From NCBI GenBank assembly GCA_040756415.1, contig JBFLYZ010000044.1:1-31340 (forward strand): a DNA stretch of 31,340 nt, in the 5' to 3' direction. Shown one piece after another: positions 1 through 7,234 of the stretch (its first letter is position 1; each line of letters opens with the position of its first letter). The DNA is from JBFLYZ01 sp040756415. Lineage in GTDB: Bacteria; Bacteroidota; Bacteroidia; JADZBD01. The notes below the pieces were generated by a model that was not told the origin of the DNA, made no database searches, and saw only the letters and a program-made list of their open reading frames with translations. The position numbers and the translations under genes are program-made.

Positions 1-34
1 ATCATCGCCTTTTCTTACCTTTGGCCCGATTACT

Positions 35-544
35 ATGGCCGCAAAACGAACACTGGTGCTCAACGCCCTGCAGGTGGAACAAAAGATCAGCCGCATGGCC
101 TATGAGATCTACGAGAACAACTACGAGGAAAAGGAGGTTATTGTTGCAGGTATAGCCCCGCACGGCTTTGTCCTGGGCAAACGTATAGCCGCTATCCTGG
201 AAAAGATATCTCCTATCCGCACCAAATTGATCGAGATCAAACTGAATAAAGACGACCCTTTCGATACCAGGGCCCAAACGAAAGTGCCTGACAAGGAGAT
301 CAGGGATAAGGTCATCATCCTGGTGGACGATGTGCTTAACTCCGGCAAAACCCTTATATACGGGGTCAAGCTATTCATGAACGTACCGGTGAAGAAAATA
401 ATAACGGCTGTACTGGTCGACCGTAACCATACCCGCTACCCTGTCAAAGCCGACTATGTGGGCCTTTCGCTGAGCACTACCCTGCAGGAGCATATTTCGG
501 TGGAGCTAAGCGAAAAGGGGAAGGATGCCGTATACCTGCAATAA
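35..544 (+). CDS. PyrR-like phosphoribosyltransferase family protein
   Basis: A 169-residue type I phosphoribosyltransferase. The PRPP-binding loop is clear at residues 93-107 (VIILVDDVLNSGKTL), with the paired aspartates D98-D99 and the S-G-K-T phosphate grip. The N-terminal half has a helix followed by a strand and the turn IAPHGF, as in PyrR-type and hypoxanthine-type enzymes. Such proteins transfer a base onto PRPP or, as PyrR, bind UMP/PRPP to attenuate pyrimidine genes. The base specificity cannot be read from the sequence. The ATG at 35 starts a protein of the usual family length. The gene converges on aroK with only three bases between the stops. There is too little upstream sequence in the window to judge its promoter. 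Confidence 0.85.
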   Translation: MAAKRTLVLNALQVEQKISRMAYEIYENNYEEKEVIVAGIAPHGFVLGKRIAAILEKISPIRTKLIEIKLNKDDPFDTRAQTKVPDKEIRDKVIILVDDVLNSGKTLIYGVKLFMNVPVKKIITAVLVDRNHTRYPVKADYVGLSLSTTLQEHISVELSEKGKDAVYLQ

Positions 545-547
545 GCC

Positions 548-1060
548 CTATTTTAAGGCTTCATTCCTTAAGAAACCGGCCAGCTCATCCGGCTTAAGGT
601 CCTTCGCCTTCACTTTATACTGGGCCTTCAGGTAAAAAGGCTCCCGTTTTTCCAGGCTGCTGTGAATGAAATCCGCCAGTTCACGGCCTTTTTTCCCTTC
701 CAGGAGCGGGCGCGTTTGCGCCTGAGTGCCGAGGCGGTCGAAGAGTCCCTCAGCGCTCATCTTGAGATAGACCGTAATGCCATGACCGTTCATCAGGTCC
801 ATGCTGTCGTAGAAACAGGGGGTTCCGCCACCCGTGGCGAGAACAAAATCATCCTTTTCGAGCAGGCTTTTCAGGCAATTGTATTCCAGTTCGCGAAAGC
901 GCGCTTCTCCCTCGGCCGCGAAGATCCCGGAAATGGTTCGCCCGCAGCGTTCTTCAAGGCAGGCGTCCAGGTCAATGAATCGCAGGCCCAATATGGAGGC
1001 AAGCTCCCTGCCCGTGGTGGACTTGCCGCTGCCCATAAAGCCGATAAGAAATATCCGCAT
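548..1060 (-). CDS. aroK: Shikimate kinase
   Basis: A 170-residue cytoplasmic kinase that phosphorylates the 3-hydroxyl of shikimate with ATP, the fifth step of chorismate and aromatic amino acid synthesis. The Walker A loop GFMGSGKST is at residues 7-15. The shikimate-binding aspartate is in FIDLD (D32), an arginine lies in the ARFRE stretch, and the glycine-rich GGGT is at 77-80. The lid arginine is in TRPLLEG (R117). Length and motif spacing match the AroK/AroL family. The start codon shares one base with the stop of the upstream gene (TGATG at 1062-1058), so the two are probably translationally coupled. Confidence 0.95.
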   Translation of the reverse strand: MRIFLIGFMGSGKSTTGRELASILGLRFIDLDACLEERCGRTISGIFAAEGEARFRELEYNCLKSLLEKDDFVLATGGGTPCFYDSMDLMNGHGITVYLKMSAEGLFDRLGTQAQTRPLLEGKKGRELADFIHSSLEKREPFYLKAQYKVKAKDLKPDELAGFLRNEALK

Positions 1061-1533
1061 CAGTTCGGGAAGATCATAAGCCGGTTCTCGTTGCCGTCAT
1101 TCAGCACACCGTAATTTACCGAAACCAGCTTGTTATTCTCAAAATAAAGATCGACCAGGGCATCGTCAAAGCTGATCCGCCTTTCGCCCCATTCGTGCAC
1201 CTCGCTGTCTATATCTTTGTACCCCTTGCTTTTGAACAGGTCGATGATCTCCGTCTCGGAAAGCATAAATACGGGCGTTTCCCAGATAGTGGCGGAACGG
1301 TTATCGATCTCCACGCAGGTGAACCTGTAGTCAACATTCTCATCAAAAAAAAGAGAAAAGCCCTTTTTCCAGTAGTGCCATACCTCCGTTTTATACTCCC
1401 CGTCACCGCTTTCAATGGTCTCCGTTTCATCAGGCTTGCCGAAAGCCGACTGGGCGTCCTGCCTGGTCTTTCCGAACAAGAGATCATTGATGCCTACATG
1501 GGGTTTTATTTCCAACGCGATCTTATCTGCCAT
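1060..1533 (-). CDS. Hypothetical protein, 157 aa, coupled to aroK
   Basis: I do not recognise a family for this soluble, acidic protein. It has no signal peptide or membrane segment. It opens MADKIALEIKPHVGINDLLFG, and its middle repeats the pattern of short beta-strands rich in aromatic residues (VWHYWKKGFSLFF, RRISFDDALVDLYFENN). This suggests a small beta-rich fold of the SMI1/KNR4-neighbour or immunity-like kind, but that is only an impression. Its stop overlaps the aroK start by one base. A weak -7-like box TAACTTTA at 1538-1545 lies only four bases upstream of the ATG, too close for an ordinary leader. The ATG at 1533 is the natural start. Confidence 0.7.
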   Translation of the reverse strand: MADKIALEIKPHVGINDLLFGKTRQDAQSAFGKPDETETIESGDGEYKTEVWHYWKKGFSLFFDENVDYRFTCVEIDNRSATIWETPVFMLSETEIIDLFKSKGYKDIDSEVHEWGERRISFDDALVDLYFENNKLVSVNYGVLNDGNENRLMIFPN

Positions 1534-1614
1534 GCTTTAAAGTTAGAATTTTTTCGCCTTACTGTTTTGTTATACTGAAAGCCGGGAAAGCCATTTATTT
1601 TTTCCAAAAAGGGC

Positions 1615-1644
1615 TTTGCATAACAAAAAATGCTTATATATTTG
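1615..1644 (+). promoter_or_regulatory. Bacteroidota-type promoter for tRNA-Lys
   Basis: The sequence shows TTTG at 1615-1618, an 18-base spacer, and TATATTTG at 1637-1644. This matches the known Bacteroidota sigma-ABfr consensus TTTG(17-19)TAnnTTTG in both elements. Transcription would begin near 1650, leaving about 23 bases of 5' leader for RNase P to remove before the tRNA. It is the best promoter in the window. Confidence 0.8.
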
Positions 1645-1672
1645 CACCCGTTTTACATAAAAAGTGTGAATC

Positions 1673-1745
1673 GATTCCGTAGCTCAGCTGGTAGAGCATT
1701 ACACTTTTAATGTAAGGGTCCTGGGTTCGAATCCCAGCGGGATCA
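1673..1745 (+). tRNA. tRNA-Lys (anticodon TTT)
   Basis: A complete 73-base cloverleaf can be folded by hand. The acceptor stem is GATTCCG (1673-1679) with CGGGATC (1738-1744), including one T-G pair. The D-stem is GCTC/GAGC. The anticodon stem TTACA/TGTAA closes the seven-base loop CTTTTAA with anticodon TTT at 1706-1708. The T-stem is CTGGG/CCCAG around TTCGAAT. The discriminator base is A1745. The 3' CCA is not encoded, so it must be added by a CCA-adding enzyme; a cca gene lies at 19037-20446. Confidence 0.97.
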
Positions 1746-1761
1746 CGGGTAAACCGTAAAA

Positions 1762-1788
1762 AGCCTCGCAGTAATGCGGGGCTTTTGT
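1762..1788 (+). terminator. Intrinsic terminator after tRNA-Lys
   Basis: A nine-base-pair stem AGCCTCGCA/TGCGGGGCT (1762-1770 with 1775-1783, one T-G pair) has a GTAA tetraloop and is followed by TTTTGTCTTTT. It lies 17 bases beyond the tRNA 3' end and fits a Rho-independent terminator of the tRNA transcript. Confidence 0.8.
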
Positions 1789-1932
1789 CTTTTGGCAGCG
1801 CCAAAGGCTTGCCCCGGAAGGCGGGCAACTGAGGATATTATTCCACAGATACAGCCGCCTCCTGCCGGTACGGGCTGTGCCTGCGCACATTGGGCACTGG
1901 CATAGTTTTTTCTCTTTATCCGAAAAAGGAGC

Positions 1933-2307
1933 ATGGAAAAGGCGAAAGAGAATAAGAAGCAACCTGAAAAAGATCAATCATCAACACGATATAACAATGA
2001 GAAACGGGACAAAAGTGATCCTGGCCCTCTTGGTAATGAGGAGCAGGATGGGGAGGAGATTTATGATGACACTGGGGAGGGCGCTCTTACGGAGGAGGAT
2101 AGAGAGGCTCTTGGTCCAATAGACCTGAGCATGAACGGTGGCGATGACGAGCTGCTGAAACACCGTGTGCATCCGGTCGATTTCAGCGGCAGCGACCTGG
2201 ATGTTCCGGGAAGCGAGAACGATGACGCCAGCGAGGAGATCGGGTCGGAAGACGAAGAGAATAATTCGTACAGCCTGAGCGATAATAACGATGATAAAAC
2301 GGACTGA
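1933..2307 (+). CDS. Small acidic, probably disordered protein (124 aa)
   Basis: This is a very polar protein: 39 of 124 residues are Asp or Glu. The first 30 residues are lysine-rich and the rest acidic. It has no signal peptide, membrane segment or cysteine. A less random core runs from about residue 64 to 110 (DLSMNGGDDELLKHR, then HPVDFSGSDLDVPG, then EEIGSEDEENNSYSL). From memory, a similar core occurs in uncharacterised small Bacteroidota proteins; I know no function. A good Shine-Dalgarno-like AAAGGAG sits just before the ATG at 1933, which supports translation. A weak box TAGTTTTT is at 1903-1910. It converges on the aldo/keto reductase gene. A non-coding explanation is unlikely given the ribosome site and strong amino acid bias. 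Confidence 0.7.
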   Translation: MEKAKENKKQPEKDQSSTRYNNEKRDKSDPGPLGNEEQDGEEIYDDTGEGALTEEDREALGPIDLSMNGGDDELLKHRVHPVDFSGSDLDVPGSENDDASEEIGSEDEENNSYSLSDNNDDKTD

Positions 2308-2322
2308 CCAGGGCGGTAAGTC

Positions 2323-3306
2323 TCAGTACTCGGGCTGAACCGGCTTGTTCTGCATGATGCGGTCGATCTTCTGCATAACCTCCGCACTCAGCAATGGAAG
2401 GGTATCCAGGGCCTTGAGGTTCTCCTTTAACTGTTCGGTCCTGGAGGCGCCCAGGATGACCGTAGATACATGGGGATTACGCAGGCACCAGGCCAGGGAG
2501 AGCAGGGTGGTGGAAGTGCCTATTTTTTCGGCCAGGGCGGTGACCTGCCGCACTTTCCCGATTTTTTCCTCCATCAGTATGCGGTTCTTCAGCCAGTCGA
2601 GCCCTTCGATGAACAGCCGGGTATCTTTTGGCTTTTTGCTGTTGTATTTGCCGGTCAGCAGGCCGGAGGCCAGCGGAGACCATATGGTGGTTCCCAATCC
2701 ATGATAGCGGAAAAGATGAAGGTACTCTTTCTCCATCTTTTCGCGCTGGAAGAGGTTGTACTCCGGCTGCTCCATGGTAGGTGGGATGAGGTGATGCTTT
2801 TCCGCTACCAGGTAAGCTTCCATCAGTTCTGAAGCGCTCCATTCGGAGGTGCCCCAATACAGTATTTTACCCTGCTGGATGAGGGTGTTCATGGCCCACA
2901 CTGTTTCCTCTATGGGGGTGTTTTTATCCGGGCGATGGCAGAAATAAAGGTCCACGTAATCCAACTGCAGCCTTTTCAGCGATGCCTCGCAGCCCTCGAT
3001 GATGTGTTTACGGCTCAACCCGGTCTGGTTAGGAAGCCTGCGGCCGTCACCGAAAAACACCTTGGTGGAGATCACATACGAGGTGCGATCCCATTTCTTC
3101 TTTTTCAGCACCTTGCCCATGACCGTTTCTGCGCCCCCGCGCGAATAGATCTCGGCATTATCGAAGAAATTGATGCCCGAGTCATAGGCCATGCTCATAA
3201 GCTTATCGGCCATAGTATCGGCTACCTGCTTGCCGAAAGTAAGCCATGAGCCGAGCGAGAGCGCGCTCACCTGTAATCCCGATCGTCCTAACCTGCGGTA
3301 TTCCAT
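2323..3306 (-). CDS. Aldo/keto reductase (KvBeta/YghZ-like)
   Basis: A 327-residue NADPH-dependent aldo/keto reductase. The TIM-barrel family start MEYRRLGRSGLQVSALSLGSW is present. The catalytic tetrad is visible as D49 and Y54 (FFDNAEIY), K82 (ISTKV) and H124 (YFCHRPD). The later LGASRTEQLKENL stretch fits the cofactor-binding end. I start it at ATG 3306, one base after the paaY stop. An in-frame upstream reading would need a TTG at 3366 inside paaY and would add 20 residues the family lacks. As the last gene of the paa run it may reduce an aldehyde formed in the pathway, but these enzymes have broad substrates and the role is a guess. Confidence 0.88.
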   Translation of the reverse strand: MEYRRLGRSGLQVSALSLGSWLTFGKQVADTMADKLMSMAYDSGINFFDNAEIYSRGGAETVMGKVLKKKKWDRTSYVISTKVFFGDGRRLPNQTGLSRKHIIEGCEASLKRLQLDYVDLYFCHRPDKNTPIEETVWAMNTLIQQGKILYWGTSEWSASELMEAYLVAEKHHLIPPTMEQPEYNLFQREKMEKEYLHLFRYHGLGTTIWSPLASGLLTGKYNSKKPKDTRLFIEGLDWLKNRILMEEKIGKVRQVTALAEKIGTSTTLLSLAWCLRNPHVSTVILGASRTEQLKENLKALDTLPLLSAEVMQKIDRIMQNKPVQPEY

Positions 3307-3307
3307 G

Positions 3308-3901
3308 CTATTTTTTCTTGGTTTGCTTCCATGTTCTGTAACCGCCTTTTTGCTTGCGTTTGCCAACCGGTCTTGTGAGCGCCTCGCACTCCTTCAGCCC
3401 GTTCAGGCAGTCAGCGGTAAGTCTCTGGTAAATTCGCGTACCCTGGGTCTTCCAGCCGAGCATTTTATCTGAAACGTCCTTTACTATCCGGGCGGGATTA
3501 CCCACCACCACTTTTCTTCCCGGGACCTTCATCCCTTCCGTCAGCAGGGATAAGGCGCCAATGATGCACTCATTGCCGATCACCACATGGTCCATGATAA
3601 CGGCATTCATCCCTACCAGTACATCCTTTCCTATGGTGGCCCCGTGGATGATGGCCCCGTGGCCGATGTGGGCGCCTTTCTTTAATCGTACCGTAACACC
3701 GGGAAACATATGAATGATGCAATTCTCCTGTATGTTGCATCCGTCCTCGATGATGATCTCACCGAAATCGCCACGGATGGCCGCCCCGGAGCCCACGAAC
3801 ACATTCCTGCCTATTTTCACATTACCGGTGACCGCAGCCAGCGGATGGATGAAGCTGGAGGGATGTACAACCGGCCTGTAACCTTTGAACTCGTAGATCA
3901 T
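3308..3901 (-). CDS. paaY: PaaY-type hexapeptide-repeat thioesterase / gamma-carbonic anhydrase family
   Basis: A 197-residue left-handed beta-helix protein. Successive hexapeptide turns (VKIGRNVFVGSGA, ATIGKDVLVGMNA, VVIGNECIIGAL) fill residues about 20-125. Metal-ligand histidines of the gamma-carbonic anhydrase type are in IIHMFPG, HIGHGAIIHG. The C-terminal helix and length match PaaY rather than the shorter gamma-carbonic anhydrases. In phenylacetate degradation PaaY is known as a thioesterase that removes dead-end CoA esters such as the ring-hydroxylated and 2-hydroxycyclohepta-trienyl products. The ATG at 3901 overlaps the paaJ stop by four bases (ATGA). The basic tail (KRKQKGGYRTWKQTKKK) is unusual and may be loosely conserved. 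Confidence 0.88.
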   Translation of the reverse strand: MIYEFKGYRPVVHPSSFIHPLAAVTGNVKIGRNVFVGSGAAIRGDFGEIIIEDGCNIQENCIIHMFPGVTVRLKKGAHIGHGAIIHGATIGKDVLVGMNAVIMDHVVIGNECIIGALSLLTEGMKVPGRKVVVGNPARIVKDVSDKMLGWKTQGTRIYQRLTADCLNGLKECEALTRPVGKRKQKGGYRTWKQTKKK

Positions 3902-5115
3902 ACTTTTTCAATGATGGCGGCATACCCCTGTCCAACCCCCACGCACATGGTCACCAGGGCATATTTTTTATTCTGCTCATGAAGTTCGATGGCGGCCGTG
4001 TTCAGCAGGCGCGCACCGCTCATGCCGAGCGGATGCCCTAAGGCAATGGCCCCTCCGTTGGGGTTGAGCCGGGGATCGTTATCGGCAAGTCCCCAGGCGC
4101 GCGTACAGGCCAGCACCTGCGCGGCAAAGGCCTCATTGAGCTCGATCAGGTCCATATCGCTCATCCTGAGACCGGCTTTTTTCAGGGCCTTGCTGCTGGC
4201 CCCTACAGGGCCTATGCCCATGATACGGGGCTCCACACCGGCAACACCGCTGGCCACGATCCTGGCCAGGGGCTTAAGCCCAAATCTTTTTATCGTATCC
4301 TCCGATGCCAGCAACAGGGCGGCAGCGCCATCATTCAGCCCCGATGCGTTGCCGGCCGTCACCGTTCCATCCTTTTTAAAGGCCGGCCTGAGCTTCGACA
4401 ACAGCTCCAGGGTCGTATCGGGCTTTACGAACTCATCCTGTTCGAACAGCTTCGGATCGCCTTTTTTCTGAGGTATTTCCACGCCTGCGATCTCCTTTTT
4501 AAAGCGTCCTTTTTTCTGGGCGGCCGATGCTTTTTGCTGCGACCATAAAGCGAACTTGTCCTGGTCTTCTCTCGATATCTTGTCGCGCTCGCTCAGGTTC
4601 TCCGCTGTTTCGCCCATGCCGTCAGCGCCATACTGATCTTTCATTTTGGGATTGATGAACCGCCAGCCAAAACTGGAATCGAACATCTGCGCGTCACGGC
4701 CAAAAGGGGTGGAGGTTTTGGAGATGACCCAGGGGCCGCGCGTCATGTTTTCCACTCCGCCAGCTATGATCAGCTCCGCATCACCGGTCATGATCGCCCG
4801 GGCACCGGCAATGGCGGCAGAAAGCCCTGAAGCGCACAGGCGGTTGACGGTCTCTCCCGGCACCGAGGAGGGCAGACCTGCGAGCAGCAGGGCCATGCGC
4901 GCCACGTTCCGGTTATCCTCACCGGCCTGGTTGGCGCAGCCCAGTATCACGTCATCTATGGCCTCCGGATCGACCGAGGGATTTCTCTTCATCAGCTCTT
5001 TCAGCGCCACCGCGGCCAGGTCATCTGTCCTGATGACTGAAAGTGAGCCGCCAAAATTCCCGATCGGGGTGCGTATGCCGTTTATAATGTATACAGGCTT
5101 CATCGCTTCGTTCAT
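3898..5115 (-). CDS. paaJ: Thiolase, 3-oxoadipyl-CoA / 3-oxo-5,6-dehydrosuberyl-CoA type
   Basis: A 405-residue thiolase that cleaves 3-oxoacyl-CoA with CoA. The acylated cysteine is C94 in NRLCASGLSA, the catalytic histidine H361 in GHPLGMSGAR, and the second cysteine C391 in MCVGVGQG. NEAFAAQ precedes the active-site loop as usual. Context and length fit PaaJ/PcaF, which acts twice in the phenylacetate pathway. A general acetyl-CoA acetyltransferase is the alternative. The start codon shares one base with the paaI stop (TAATG at 5117-5113). A second in-frame ATG four residues later (MKPVYIING) could also be used. Confidence 0.92.
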   Translation of the reverse strand: MNEAMKPVYIINGIRTPIGNFGGSLSVIRTDDLAAVALKELMKRNPSVDPEAIDDVILGCANQAGEDNRNVARMALLLAGLPSSVPGETVNRLCASGLSAAIAGARAIMTGDAELIIAGGVENMTRGPWVISKTSTPFGRDAQMFDSSFGWRFINPKMKDQYGADGMGETAENLSERDKISREDQDKFALWSQQKASAAQKKGRFKKEIAGVEIPQKKGDPKLFEQDEFVKPDTTLELLSKLRPAFKKDGTVTAGNASGLNDGAAALLLASEDTIKRFGLKPLARIVASGVAGVEPRIMGIGPVGASSKALKKAGLRMSDMDLIELNEAFAAQVLACTRAWGLADNDPRLNPNGGAIALGHPLGMSGARLLNTAAIELHEQNKKYALVTMCVGVGQGYAAIIEKV

Positions 5116-5549
5116 TATTTATTGATTTCTTCCGGGAACCACTCCTTTGAGGTTCTATATACGGTTCCCTTAAAAAAGGCAACATTTTCGCCCTTTTGAT
5201 TTTTGATCTCGATGAGGTAAGTGCCGGTTTTATTGGTGAGCGATAACTCCCTGGCTTCGCAGGTCAGCACATCGCCAACATTCACGGCAACAGGAAATGA
5301 AATGGAGCATTCGAGCGCCACGCTCAGCCTGCCGTAAGCGTTGGAGGCAAAGGCCAGGGCGCTGTCGGCAAAAGAGAAGCAGATCCCGCCATGAGCGATC
5401 CCGAAGCCGTTAACCATCTCTTCCCTGATCTTCATCTTTAAAATGCAATGCCCGGGCTCGGAAAGCACTTTTTCAATGCCCAGCCACCGGCTGAATTTGT
5501 CGCCAGCCAGCATTTTGTCGACCACCTTATTGGCCAGATCTTTATTCAT
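5115..5549 (-). CDS. paaI: Hotdog-fold acyl-CoA thioesterase PaaI
   Basis: A 144-residue hotdog thioesterase. The motif GFGIAHGGICFSFADSAL contains HGG at 53-55 and the catalytic aspartate D62. In known systems PaaI hydrolyses ring-hydroxylated phenylacetyl-CoA, rescuing CoA from dead-end products. I place the start at ATG 5549, which overlaps the ogt stop by four bases (ATGA). A longer reading to 5597 would need a non-ATG start inside ogt and adds an arginine-rich leader foreign to the family. Confidence 0.92.
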   Translation of the reverse strand: MNKDLANKVVDKMLAGDKFSRWLGIEKVLSEPGHCILKMKIREEMVNGFGIAHGGICFSFADSALAFASNAYGRLSVALECSISFPVAVNVGDVLTCEARELSLTNKTGTYLIEIKNQKGENVAFFKGTVYRTSKEWFPEEINK

Positions 5550-6034
5550 GCGAACAGTTCTTTTTGTTTCAAGGCCCCTTCGAACCCGAGCAGCCATTTT
5601 TTCTTGTCCAGTCCGCCACCGTAGCCCACCAGCGTGCCGTCAGAGCCGATCACCCGGTGGCAGGGAACGATTATGGAAACGGGGTTGCTGCCGTTGGCCC
5701 TTCCTGCCGCGCGTATGACCTTTTCATCGCCCAGCCTGCGGGCGAGCTGAAGATAGGAAATGGTATTCCCGAAAGGGATATTCAACAGCTCGTTCCAAAC
5801 CTTTTTCTGGAATTCCGTGCCCTGAAGGTCGAGCGGAACGGAAAAAACGGTGCGTGTCTTATCAAAATACCCGCGCACCTGCCGCTCCGCTTCTTTTAAC
5901 AAGGCCGATGCCCGCTCAGGCTTACTCTTCCCGCGTGTAAAGTACAACGAGCAGAGGCCCTTGACGGTGGCGCACAGTTCTATCCACCCCACCGGAGAGG
6001 AAAAATAGCTGCGGTATACAAGTTGTTCTTCCAA
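5546..6034 (-). CDS. ogt: Methylated-DNA--protein-cysteine methyltransferase
   Basis: A 162-residue O6-alkylguanine-DNA alkyltransferase that moves an alkyl group from O6-guanine to its own cysteine. The active site PCHRV is at 124-128 with nucleophile C125. The DNA-recognition helix region (ISYLQLARRLG, VIRAAGRANGSNP) and the C-terminal YGGGLDKKKWLL are intact. The N-terminal ribonuclease-H-like domain is short, as in Ogt. The best start is a TTG at 6034, because the paaH stop (TAA at 6040-6038) blocks extension and no ATG lies near the N-terminus. The gene sits between paaH (three bases away) and paaI (four-base overlap), so a DNA repair gene is embedded in a catabolic operon. Confidence 0.93.
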   Translation of the reverse strand: MEEQLVYRSYFSSPVGWIELCATVKGLCSLYFTRGKSKPERASALLKEAERQVRGYFDKTRTVFSVPLDLQGTEFQKKVWNELLNIPFGNTISYLQLARRLGDEKVIRAAGRANGSNPVSIIVPCHRVIGSDGTLVGYGGGLDKKKWLLGFEGALKQKELFA

Positions 6035-6037
6035 ATC

Positions 6038-7234
6038 TTATTCGTAAAATTTTCTCTTTCCTTCGCGCACCATTTTGCGGAGCTGCACGCTGGCGCGATA
6101 GCGGTCCTCGCCATATTCAGCGTAAAGCCGGTCCATGGTCTGCAGGCAGAATTCGATCCCCTTCTCATCCGCCCACTTCAGCAGGCCCTTGGGGTAATTC
6201 ACTCCTTTTGTCATGGCCAGGTCTATATCCTCTTTTGCAGCCACACCATAGTACAGGGCATCCGCGGCCTCATTGATGAGCATGACCAATACCCGCCAGC
6301 AGATATTTTCTCCCAGCGTGATGTCCTTTAAGGGTTCAGGCATAGGCCGGGAATAATCGTAATAGCCCCTGCCCGTTTTTTTACCGAAGAGCCTGGCCTC
6401 AAAAAGGCGTTTCTGCGTGAGCGAGGGCTTATACTTCGGGTCGAAGAAGAACTGCTTCCACACGGTCTCGGTCACGGTATAGTTCACATCGTTGCCGATC
6501 AGGTCCATCAGCTCGAATGGCCCCATTTTAAAGCCTCCGAATTCCTTCATGGCCCAGTCGATGGTAGCGAAACCCTGTCCCTGCTGACCCACAAAGCCCT
6601 CTTCGTAAATGCGAATGGCCTCGCTATAGAATGGCCGGGCCACCCGGTTCACGATAAATCCCGGGGTGTCTTTGGCGATCACGGGTACCTTCTTCCACTT
6701 TTCCATCAGCGACTTTGCCCTGGCGGGCAGGGCGGCATCTGTAAAGGAAGAAGGGATGATCTCCACCAGGGGCAGGAGGGGGGCCGGGTTGAAAAAATGT
6801 ATGCCGATAACCCTTGCAGGCTGCGCACAAGCCGATGCGATGGCCGTTACCGGCAGCGAAGAGGTGTTGGTGGCCAGCACGCAGTCACCGGTAACTATGG
6901 CTTCAAGTTCAGAAAAGACCTTTTGTTTTACCTGCAGGTCCTCGATAATGGCCTCGATCACCAGGCCGCAGCCGCTGAACTCCCCGAGATCGGATGCAAA
7001 GCGTATACGTGAAAGAACGGCATTCGCCTCTTCTGCCCGCATCTTGCCTTTTTCGGCCAGCTTTTTAAGGGTAGCGTCAAGGCTAGCCTTTGCCTTCTGA
7101 AGCGCGGCCGTGCTGCTGTCATACAGCACCACGTTCTCTCCAGCGGCAGCAGCCACCTGGGCGATGCCGCTGCCCATAGCTCCCGAGCCGATCACACCGA
7201 TCGTATTTGTTTTCTGCAGGCTTATCATATTCAT
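6038..7234 (-). CDS. paaH: 3-hydroxyacyl-CoA dehydrogenase PaaH
   Basis: A 398-residue NAD-dependent dehydrogenase that oxidises 3-hydroxyadipyl-CoA to 3-oxoadipyl-CoA. The Rossmann motif GSGAMGSG starts at G16. The family signature around HFFNPAPLLPLVEII, the catalytic histidine within it, and KDTPGFIVNRVARPF follow. A C-terminal 3HCDH repeat follows (NYPKGLLKWADEKG). It is shorter than the roughly 475-residue enterobacterial PaaH, lacking part of the tandem C-terminal region. The ATG at 7234 overlaps the paaG stop by four bases; a second Met two residues on is an alternative. Confidence 0.93.
   Translation of the reverse strand: MNMISLQKTNTIGVIGSGAMGSGIAQVAAAAGENVVLYDSSTAALQKAKASLDATLKKLAEKGKMRAEEANAVLSRIRFASDLGEFSGCGLVIEAIIEDLQVKQKVFSELEAIVTGDCVLATNTSSLPVTAIASACAQPARVIGIHFFNPAPLLPLVEIIPSSFTDAALPARAKSLMEKWKKVPVIAKDTPGFIVNRVARPFYSEAIRIYEEGFVGQQGQGFATIDWAMKEFGGFKMGPFELMDLIGNDVNYTVTETVWKQFFFDPKYKPSLTQKRLFEARLFGKKTGRGYYDYSRPMPEPLKDITLGENICWRVLVMLINEAADALYYGVAAKEDIDLAMTKGVNYPKGLLKWADEKGIEFCLQTMDRLYAEYGEDRYRASVQLRKMVREGKRKFYE

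Noticed and set aside
543..561. Possible bidirectional terminator AAGCC/GGCTT between the first two genes
   Set aside because: Only five pairs with a nine-base loop, and it overlaps both stop codons; too weak to annotate.
1634..1828. A small minus-strand frame across the tRNA
   Set aside because: It reads through the tRNA-Lys and terminator; tRNA antisense regions often give such artefacts (PAGIRTQDP-like peptides).
3307..3366. Longer N-terminus for the aldo/keto reductase
   Set aside because: It needs a TTG inside paaY and lacks family similarity; the ATG at 3306 is one base after the paaY stop.
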